Shown here: piece after piece, positions 56,086 through 64,000 of the stretch
Layout of the letters: every line of letters begins with the position of its first letter
How positions within the stretch are numbered: the first letter of the stretch is position 1
Assembly (NCBI RefSeq): GCF_021462225.1
Contig: NC_061801.1
Span: 10,226,125 to 10,290,124, forward strand
Direction of reading: 5' to 3'
DNA length: 64,000 bases
From: Girardinichthys multiradiatus
Lineage: Eukaryota > Chordata > Actinopteri > Cyprinodontiformes > Goodeidae
Notes under the pieces: generated by a model
What the model saw: only the letters and a program-made list of their open reading frames with translations
The model's database searches: none
Told to the model about the DNA's origin: nothing
Position numbers and translations under genes: made by a program

Positions 56086-58090
56086 TGTTGGCATTTCATT
56101 GCTGGTGCTTACAGTGTTGAGGTCGCCTATTTGAATCTACCATGTGGATCTGCATGATGGATTTTCGATAAATTTTACATTTATGAAAGCATGGACTAAT
56201 GCTGCTATAATTATGTAAAAAAGCAAACTGCTTCATACTCTATAGATGTGCTATATTCTATATGCTTGATCCTAACATTTTTGTTCAGTACAGTCCTTAA
56301 GTATCATCACTGGATAAAACAACAAAAATGTATTTGTTTGCTTTACTGCTTCAAACATATATGAATATCCTCACTACGCTCGGATGCTTTTAACTAACCC
56401 TTGCAAATTTACATAAAAGCTTTTTCAGGTCTGACCTGAGTTTGAACCTTCCAGGAAATCACAAATCCAATCTCAGAAGCCTTTATATTGCGTCTCAGAT
56501 GCCCCATCACTATCACCCTCCCCCTTTATTACACGTACAAACCCAGCATTAGAGGAGCCATAAAACAAATGAGGTGGCGCTCCCAGATAGCATCTCTTTC
56601 AGAACATGCACCCGCATGTATCTACACAAATCAGAAGATGTCAGATGTTTTTGTGCTGAATGCAGCATTTCTGATATTTAGTTTGATGTTAGAGAGGATG
56701 CCGTATCGTACAGCCTCCTCATATCCTGAAGGAGCATCCTTTGCAAGTGCAGTGCATAGATCCTGTGACTGTCACCTGTAATGAATCACTCGCTCTCAGC
56801 AAGCCTGCGTGGCATGATAAGACCCCCTACCTTCAGTGAATCTGTCCTATTACCACAAATGCAGCGGGTGAAAAAGAACAGAAGACTTCCTTTCCTTTGC
56901 CAGCTTATTTCCTTTGCTGCCTCATCAAACAATCACATCTCCACTACGACTAGCATTAGCATTTTTATTAGCACCTACAGAATAAAGTGGACCATTTACT
57001 GGCTTGGCAGTTCTCGCCCTTGTCCACAACCACCTCATGAGGAAGGGAGTGGAGAAAAACATTACTCCAACCTCCTTTAGGGACGATGCCGTACAGACAG
57101 ATCCCTAATTCATGAACACTACAGTGGGGTCAACTACAACTCCATTTCTCATATGACGAATTTACCGAACAATAGTTAGCTTTCAGTCATTTTATTTTAA
57201 AGAACTTTAGTTCTAGGAGTGGTGGATGTCTCAAATATACAGAGTTTTAGTACATCTTAAAAGCAGAGTGGCATCTTGTGGTCACCAGGTCTTCATAACA
57301 ACCATAAGACACTCTCTACATGACAAGCAATGGCAAAAATATGTCTGTCCTACCATCAAAACATAAATATTTGCAGCTGGCTCAGTACTACTGGGACTTT
57401 TCTTGGAGCTGTGTGTTTTGGTGTTTTGACTGAGCTTTCCAGCTACACTTTGAACTTTTTCGGAACAATTACTATAAATGCCGTTAACATGAAACAAAGG
57501 ATAGATATATTGAAGTGAATTAAGACAATTTTAGGCACAGGGGAGGATGTGTGATGTTGTGACTGGAATACTAGCAGATATTACATAAAAATCTGGTGGC
57601 TTCTGCCAGAAAACTGAAAATGAGTCATCAGTGAGTGATTTAGCATTATAGTGATCCTAAACAATGGGCACATCAAGGCAGATATGGTTTAAAACATAAC
57701 AAAATGAACTTCCTCCCAAGGCATTCTTTGTGCCCACACACAAGTTCTATAAAAAAAAAAAAAAAAAAAAAACCTTTGAGGTGAGCTGAAGACACGAGTG
57801 CATTGGAAATGATTGAAAAGATCCCTCAGTGTCGATCACTCTTTCTTTGGGCTATGCACATCTTTGCCATGGTTGCCGACTAATTTACCTACGTCTGTAT
57901 AAAAACACCATGACATTTGCTGGTTAATTCAAGAGGTAATGTCTTGCACAGTGAAAGCGTATTTGTCTCCTTACGAATTTCTACCATTTTTCATTTTATG
58001 ACACACTTAAATGTTACCAATTATCAAACAATATTTTATATCTAACAAACATAGCCTGAGTATATGTGAAATGCAATTTTCAACTGTTGT
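56086..58090. other. Intron; unique-looking, less AT-rich block at 56480-57110
   Basis: No element signature at 56480-57110, which carries two end-to-end short ORFs without domains (56488-56781 and 56781-57080). It could be conserved non-coding sequence. A run of 21 A lies near 57751. The remainder is AT-rich. Confidence 0.3.
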
Positions 58091-58700
58091 TTTTATTTAT
58101 GAAAGAAGAAAAAGCTGCCCATGCCAACCTAAAGCTAATACCTGGTTGTGCCACCCTCTGTGAATACATCTGCCATCAAGCGTTTGCAATAACTGGCATT
58201 GAGCCTTTTACATAGCTTTGGAGGAAGGTCATGCCAGAGCATTTCAATTTTATGTAGTTCATGAGTTTGGCCAGACCACTTGAAAACCTTCATTTTGTTA
58301 TTTTTTTAGCCATTCAGAGGTGAACTTGGTGGAGTCATTGCACTCTAATTCTGATCACTCCTTTGAAGATTCACCACTGCTTCATGTTTTCTCCATTTGT
58401 GGACAGTGGGTCTCACTGTGGTCCACTGAAGTCCCAAAGTCTTAGAAATGACCTGTTAACATTTTATAGACTGACAGATGTCACTTTGTATCTAATCTGT
58501 TTGTAAAGTATTTTAGATCGGCCTATGATATGTTACTTTTTGAGACATTTCATGTTATCAGATGGGTTTTGTTAAAGCAATTTCTGCTAAAATTGAACCA
58601 AATAAATGTGGTTATTTTCAGTTAAATACTGATTTAAAAAAGAGGAAATTACATATTCACATAGGGTCAGGTTTGTTTGGACAGCCTTTCCCTTGTTTTT
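58091..58700 (-). pseudogene. Internally deleted Tc1-like element, minus strand
   Basis: ACCTGGTTGTGCCACCCTCT, CATCAAGCGTTTGCAATAAC, GACCACTTGAAAACCTTCAT, CATTCAGAGGTGAACTTGGT, TCTCCATTTGTGGACAGTGG and CCACTGAAGTCCCAAAGTCT follow the order of a well-known fish Tc1 family, but the middle of the transposase is missing between about 58330 and 58365. Non-autonomous. Confidence 0.72.
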
Positions 58701-60040
58701 AAAAAAATATTTTTTCAGGTTAGCATTGCCTGACATTTGTATTTTTCTATGATTTAAAATATTTACAAGTGACAAACAAAGCAAATGATAATGAGTCTTG
58801 AAGTGTGTACATACTTTTTTGCAGCATATATTATAATCTGTGATAAAACCTCAGAATAATTAAAAGCCATATTACTCAAACCTGGCCAATGAAATGAAAT
58901 ACGTGAGACACTAACTACTGTGTCATCATGGTGCTGAAAAACGTTTCTGTAACACATTCCCTTGTATTTATAGTCAGGTTGTAAAAGGTTTTTGGAGATT
59001 ATCTAAACCCAGACATATTGACTGTCATTAGGCGTTGGCAGTGTAATAGTAAAACCCCAGTGTACTTAAAACACTGTCGAGTTGATCTACAGCATTATGG
59101 GCTGGAGTCACAGTGTGGTATATCTTAGTGCTATGAGCCACGTTCAAGTGATCGATCCTCTGTGCACTATCAATGTAGACTTCTATAAGCTTGGATTGCA
59201 TTGTGAGTAGCTGGCAGTGCCTAATTGTAGGCTTGTTTTAAACAGACGCCAACATCTCCAGTGTCTCATGTTGGTAGAGATGCCTGCTGACATCCTTGCT
59301 TCTTTGTTTCTTTTAGTCTTAATTTTAGCATTCACACCTTTACAGCTACAGTTCAGCTTTATTGTCCTGATTAGTTATGTTTGCTTTTCTACATGTGTTC
59401 ATAACAAGTCAAACTGCCATGTATATTTTGGACACGCAACAATACTTCTTAGTATAAGTGTCACAACTTTCTTCACAGACACCAGACATATGTGAAATTC
59501 ATGAAGATCCTTCTTTAATATCTCAGCAATGAGCCAATAATTACTCTACCTATTCTCATGCTGTGCATGCAAACGCTCTTTCTGCACTGATGAAGATTCT
59601 CTCATCTTGATATGAATAATTTAAGTTATTGACAAAACAATGGAGGTGGCCCTCGTATTCTAGGAGGTTCCCCCAAGGGAGGTCACTTTAAGACTTTGTT
59701 TAGAGCATTTACTTTAAAACCCTCTTAATTCTACACCCATCTTTTAAATTTGCACACTATAAATGTGCTTCCTAAAGTGCAAGATGTTTCACAAAATGTG
59801 GTTCACTTCTTAATGCTTGGATCAATGTAAAATATGTTTTCAGATATGCCTGCCTACATGGCAAAATAAAATGTGTGTCAAGAGCTTGGAAAAACATGCA
59901 TTTATTGCATGGATTTATTAGTTTCTCTTGCAAAGACATCATTATGCTTAGGTTTAACTTGAAGAGAATTCCCATCACAAACTCTGTAGACCTGATGTTT
60001 GAGCAATTTGCTCATAATGACATAAAGTATGTGTGAAGGA
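58701..60040. other. Non-coding intron
   Basis: AT-rich. The 92-codon frame at 59217-59495 is hydrophobic but has no known domain or conserved start. No element recognised. Confidence 0.35.
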
Positions 60041-60119
60041 ATCAATTCAGTTCAGTTTATTTATATAGAGCCAATTCACAACACATGTCTCAAGGCACTT
60101 CACAAAAGTCAGGTACATA

Positions 60120-61587
60120 CAGGGGTTGGACAATGAAACTGAAACACCTGTCATTTTAGTGTGGGAGGTTTCATCGCTAAATTGAACCAGCCTGGTAGCC
60201 AGTATTCATTGATTGCACATTGCACCAGTAAGAGCAGAGTGTGAAGGTTCAATTAGCAGGGTAAGAGCACAATTTTGCTCAAAATATTGAAATGCACACA
60301 ACATTATGGGTGACATACCAGAGTTCAAAAGAGGACAAATTGTTGGTGCACGTCTTGCTGGCGCATCTGTGACCAAGACAGCAAGTCTTTGTGATGTATC
60401 AAGAGCCACGGTATCCAGGGTAATGTCAGCATACCACCAAGAAGGACGAACCACATCCAACAGGATTAACTGTGGACGCAAGAGGAAGCTGTCTGAAAGG
60501 GATGTTTGGGTGCTAACCCGGATTGTATCCAAAAAGCATAAAACCACGGCTGCCCAAATCACGGCAAAATTAAATGTGCACCTCAACTCTCCTGTTTCCA
60601 TCAGAACTGTCTGTCGGGAGCTCCACAGGGTCAATATACACGGCCGGGCTGCTATAGCCAAACCTTTGATCACTCATGCCAATGCCAAACGTTGGTTTCA
60701 ATGGTGCAAGGAGCGCAAATCTTGGGATGTGGACAATGTGAAACATGTATTGTTCTCTGATGAGTCCACCTTTACTGTTTTCCCTACATCCGGGAGAGTT
60801 GCGGTGTGGAGAAGCCCCAAAGAAGCCTACCACCCAGACTGTTGCATGCCCAGAGTGAAGCATGGGGGTGGATCAGTGATGATTTGAGCTGCCATATCAT
60901 GGCATTCCCTTGGCCCAATACTTGTGCTAGATGGGCGCGTCACTGCCAAGGACTACCGAACCATTCTTGAGGACCATGTGGATCCAATGGTTCAATTATT
61001 GTATCCTGAAGGCGGTGCCGTGTATCAGGATGACAATGCACCAATACACACAGCAAGACTGGTGAAAGATTGGTTTGATGAACATGAAAGTGAAGTTGAA
61101 CATCTCCCATGGCCTGCACAGTCACCAGATCTAAATATTATTGAGCCACTTTGGGGTGTTTTGGAGGAGCGAGTCAGGAAACGTTTTCCTCCACCAGTAT
61201 CACATAGTGACCTGGCCAATATCCTGCAAGAAGAATGGCTTAAAATCCCTCTGACCACTGTGCAGGACTTGTATATGTCATTCCCAAGATGAATTGATGC
61301 TGTATTGGCCGCAAAAGGAGGCCCTACACCATACTAATAAATTATTGTGGTCTAAAACCAGGTGTTTCAGTTTCATTGTCCAACTCCTGTAGATAAGATA
61401 CACATTTTACAACTTGTCTCAGGTAGTTTCTCTCTATGTTTTAAATTTTGGGTGCTTTCTCCAACATCCTGAAAATGAGTAGATTATTCTAGATAATTTA
61501 GTTGTTATATTATTTGTAAGGTACACATGTCTGTTTTTTCATGCACTGCATTTTATTCAGTTATTCAGTTTCATTGTCCAACCCCTG
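60120..61587 (+). mobile_element. Tc1/mariner DD36E element, extended form (copy 2)
   Basis: Bounded by TA (60118-60119 and 61588-61589) inside another repeat, with 24-bp exact inverted ends beginning CAGGGGTTGGACAATGAAAC. It therefore transposed as a 1468-bp unit. Inside, the usual right TIR (CAGGAGTT type) still sits at 61389. The extra 198 bp beyond it consists of about 169 bp identical in kind to the flank of copy 1 plus a second, outer TIR. Confidence 0.93.
60306..61334 (+). pseudogene. DD36E transposase, two nonsense codons
   Basis: Colinear with the intact 343-residue transposase at 11193 and very similar to it. Codon 194 (Trp) is TGA at 60885-60887, and codon 329 (Arg, CGA) is TGA at 61290-61292, a CpG-type transition. 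All three catalytic positions remain in frame (LFSDESTF, YQDDNAPIHTA, SPDLNIIEPLW). No frameshift is seen, so decay is recent. Confidence 0.93.
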
Positions 61588-62480
61588 TACATTCCAATTA
61601 ATCCTAATCATTGAACAGTGCAGTCAGATTCAGTTATTTATTCAAATTGCATAAAAAGTTTTTCTATCTAAGGAAACCCAGCAGATTGCATCGATTCAGA
61701 GACTTGCAGCATTCCCTCCTTCCGGATGAGCATGTAGAGACAGTGGACAGTCACTGGCGTTGACTTTGCAGCAATCCCTCATACTGAGCATGCATGTAGC
61801 GACAGTGGAGAGGAAAAACTCCCTTTTAACAGGAAGAAACCTCCAGCAGAACCAGGCTCAGTGTGAGCGGCCATCTGCCACGACCGACTGGGGGTTTGAG
61901 AGAACAGAGCAGAGACACAAAGAGAACAAAGAAGCACTGATCCAGGAGTACTTTCTATGGGAAGGAAAAGTAAATGTTAGTGGATGTAGCTCCTTTAGTC
62001 GTTTCATCTAGAAAGAAAGAACAGATAAACTTTGAGCCAGTTTTCAAGGTTAGAGTCTGAAAGAGAGCACATATAGTTAGTCACAGTAAAAGCTCAGTCA
62101 ATTGCCATGTCTAGGAGAGAGAAATGGTTAAACACTGAAAGACAGGGCCATGTGGATCATCGGTAGAGGGTGAGCATTAAGTTGTTGCCAGCAGAAGCTT
62201 GGACAATGCCCCTCTCCAAAAAGGTGTCACAGGTAGACATAGTGTAGCTTCTAGGAAGAGAAAAGAGAGAGAACATAAAGTTAAAAGCTGAAATAACAGC
62301 AAATAATGCAGAATTAGAGAGTAGTGTAAGAATGTAGCGAAGAGGGTGAAAGTGGTCATTATGTCCTCCAGCAGCATAAGCCTATAACAGCATAACTACA
62401 GAGATAACTCAGGATAACATAAGCCATGCTAACTATAAGCTTTATCAAAAAGGAAAGTTTTAAGCCTAGCCTCAAAAGTA

Positions 62481-63010
62481 GACAGTTGGTCCATCAAGAT
62501 CCCACTGATTGTCATTGTTACACTAAAAACCACAACGATTGGGATACCTCTCTCTGTCAGATTGACCATAACCATTGGAAAAGAGAAGGGGTCATACAGG
62601 TAGCAGAAATGGAGGGTGTGTTTTCACCTCAACCATAACGGAGCCGGTTTAGGCTAATCTCATTGTGAGGCTTTCAGATCGAAGAACACTAAAGCTGGAT
62701 GTTCTGACAAAACAATAATCCCAAACACACAACAAAACAGTTTCATTGAATAAATAAGGCAGATTAAGCTTAGATTCTTGAAATTGCCAGCCCTATTGAA
62801 AATGTTTGGGCCATATTGGAAATTCACATCCATGCTGAAAGAATGAGACTCATAAATTAAAAATCAACTCCACAATTGCTGATAAGAAGATTGTTCAAAT
62901 ATCCAAGCAATTTAGTCCCAACCAGGGACTAAATTGATACCCAAAAAGGTGGGTGGTTTCTTTGCAATATGCAAGGAGAACCTTAACCAAGTACGTAAAA
63001 TTTTATAATT
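62481..63010 (+). pseudogene. Degenerate Tc1-like debris
   Basis: CAATAATCCCAAACACACAA and CCAGCCCTATTGAAAATGTT (then TGGGCCATAT) recall the DNPKHT and SPIENxW regions of Tc1 transposases, in order on the + strand. All frames are broken. Confidence 0.5.
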
Positions 63011-63396
63011 GATTATCAAAATCTGGAATAAATAAATCTAAAATAAAGTCAAACTAGTACACCCAGTTCTATTTTTTTTAAATCATTGAAATTGTATGTT
63101 TCATAATCACTTCACCCCCCGTAGTACACTTTTGGGATGGTTAGAGGAGTCACAATCTTGAATGAGTTACATTTTACAATGATTATGTTACTCAGTGTAA
63201 AAATCATGACAAATGAAAAAAGTCCCAAAAAAATAGAAAAAGTATTTAATAAAACTGAATATATATGTAGGTTTTAGTAAATGAAACTTACTTTGCACTT
63301 ACTCATTTTCAGTAAATATAAATTCTGATTGGTTTTATGATATTTTGAATGCCTTTTTACTTTCTTTCTGTGTCCTTCCGGGTCCTCTCTCTGCAG
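63011..63396. other. Intron end before sv2c coding exon 2
   Basis: AT-rich, closing with a pyrimidine-rich tract (TTTACTTTCTTTCTGTGTCC) and TCTCTCTGCAG. A branch-point candidate such as TTCTGAT lies near 63325; this is not certain. Confidence 0.6.
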
Positions 63397-63577
63397 GCAG
63401 CATTGTGTATCTGGGGATGATGTTCGGAGCGTTTTTCTGGGGTGGTCTGTCAGACAAGGTGGGCCGCAAACAGTGCCTGCTCATGTCCATGTCCGTCAAC
63501 GGCTTCTTTGCCTTCCTCTCCTCCTTTGTTCAAGGCTACAGTATGTTTCTCCTCTGCCGCATGGTGTCTGGCTTTGG
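63397..63577 (+). CDS. sv2c: sv2c second coding exon: TM2, MFS loop and TM3
   Basis: This 181-bp exon continues SV2C from codon 200 to codon 259. It encodes TM2 (SIVYLGMMFGAFFWG), the major-facilitator loop motif GGLSDKVGRKQ (about residues 215-225, matching GxLaDrxGRk), and TM3 (CLLMSMSVNGFFAFLSSFV), then the start of TM4 ending in MVSGFG. The acceptor is TCTCTCTGCAG at 63386-63396. The donor is GG|GTGAGTG at 63578, leaving GG of a glycine codon, so the next exon must begin in phase 2. No stop or frameshift occurs. The remaining exons (the rest of the 12-TM core and the large luminal loop) lie to the right of the window. Confidence 0.93.
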
Positions 63578-64000
63578 GTGAGTGCATTTAAGCTTTACTT
63601 TTCATTACTTTCCCACTATTCTTCCCTTCATCCTCAGTGTGAATGAAATTCTTAAGGCCCCTCTGAGGATTTCGCCCCTATTTTGCCTGATCCTTTCTCC
63701 TGGTGCTGGTTGCTCTGCTGTCTTTCTTTCTTTAAAGTTTAGCCACGTGACAGGGGGTTATTCTAGCTGCATGACATCCTCCAATCCTCATCTCACTGAG
63801 CAAGGTGTGGGGGAGGAACCATACAAAACTGAAACGTTGTGGAAACAAACCAGACACAATAAGTGAACATCTGCACACTTTGACGCTGTTGTTGTCTGCT
63901 TGGCTGCCTACATCCTTGATTAATGACTTGCCATTCCATCTCAGTTATCCAACAGCATGTTCGTACAATAAATGAACAGAGAAAAAAAAGAAAATGTGAT
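63578..64000 (+). other. sv2c: Start of the next sv2c intron
   Basis: The intron starts with donor GTGAGTG. About 420 bases are visible, with no repeat I recognise and no coding potential beyond short chance frames. It continues past the window edge. Confidence 0.8.

Larger units (their letters stand above)
60043..62480 (+). repeat. Common fish dispersed repeat, interrupted by DD36E copy 2
   Basis: The left part (60043-60119) reads TTCAGTTCAGTTTATTTATA, GAGCCAATTCACAACACATG and CTCAAGGCACTTCACAAAAG. After the transposon it resumes (61588 on) with CATTCCAATTAATCCTAATC, AGGAAACCCAGCAGATTGCA, CTTTGCAGCAATCCCTCATA and AACCTCCAGCAGAACCAGGC. I recognise this text as a very widespread teleost repeat; its class is not known to me. 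The DD36E element is clearly the younger insertion. Confidence 0.7.
28324..63396 (+). other. sv2c: sv2c intron between coding exons 1 and 2 (about 35 kb)
   Basis: The donor GTAAGTG at 28324 and the acceptor CTCTCTCTGCAG ending at 63396 join exons in compatible phase: the G left by exon 1 plus GC from exon 2 make the Gly codon of the conserved WLGSIVYLG junction. The intron is filled with transposable elements, listed separately. No other host coding exon was found in it on either strand. Confidence 0.88.

Noticed and set aside
57751..57771. Long A runs (also near 3571, 7968, 40169) as possible processed-pseudogene tails
   Set aside because: No upstream coding sequence or flanking target duplications were seen, so they are treated as simple repeats.
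59217..59495. Hydrophobic 92-codon ORF resembling a small membrane protein
   Set aside because: No family match that I recognise, and AT-rich intron commonly yields hydrophobic chance frames.
1..64000. CRISPR arrays, bacterial operons, riboswitches or phage-like systems
   Set aside because: The window is clearly vertebrate nuclear DNA. The only regular spacing found is microsatellite or minisatellite.

Overview
The window looks like nuclear DNA from a teleost fish. It is mostly AT-rich, repeat-dense intron. The repeats are typical of ray-finned fish: several Tc1-like families, tRNA-derived SINEs, Rex1/CR1-like and RTE-like LINEs, a Gmr1-type retrotransposon, and hAT and piggyBac elements. 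The species cannot be told from the sequence. No bacterial, organellar or CRISPR features are present.

One host gene is supported, the synaptic vesicle glycoprotein 2C gene (sv2c, + strand). The first coding exon (27726-28323, probably with 5'UTR back to 27436) holds the cytoplasmic N-terminus and the first membrane segment. The second coding exon (63397-63577) holds TM2, the MFS signature loop and TM3. Both splice phases agree across an intron of about 35 kb. A GC-richer stretch at about 5840-6700, next to a (TCCTC)n microsatellite, has two good splice donors and is the best place for a non-coding first exon, but this is unproven. The gene continues beyond the right edge.

The rest is mobile DNA. 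From left to right: an unclassified dispersed repeat with a 0.9-kb T-poor insert (1-2396); Tc1 remnants, SINEs and a LINE 3' end (4.4-9.7 kb); an intact DD36E Tc1/mariner element (11009-12276); a Tc1-type MITE and a tRNA-SINE (15.8-17.2 kb); a piggyBac-type MITE (18493-18902); a broken RTE-like LINE carrying a fold-back (about 19999-21930) joined to a Tc1 remnant; a TTAA-bounded piggyBac-like remnant with a 177-bp tandem repeat (24360-26503); a Rex1/CR1-like LINE with an internal RT deletion (29646-31441); and two inverted copies of a DD34E Tc1 element with about 200-bp TIRs (31563-33172, 41167-42730). Next come a Gypsy integrase remnant (43.8-45.1 kb), a nested pair made of a Gmr1-like LTR retrotransposon (47592-53669) inside a non-autonomous hAT element (46971-54539), a second copy of the left-edge repeat (about 54.9-56.1 kb), and a second DD36E element (60120-61587) that carries extra 3' sequence.

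The most notable observations are these. (1) The LTR element has gag-PR-IN-RT-RH order, meaning Ty3/Gypsy-like proteins in Ty1/copia order; it has complete LTRs, a tRNA-Leu-type primer site and a 5-bp target duplication. (2) The second DD36E copy contains about 169 bp that lie outside the canonical end of the first copy, and it ends in a second terminal repeat, which suggests capture of flanking DNA. (3) A full-length DD34E transposase has His in place of its second catalytic Asp, while its sister copy keeps the Asp but is broken by a 46-bp deletion and a stop.
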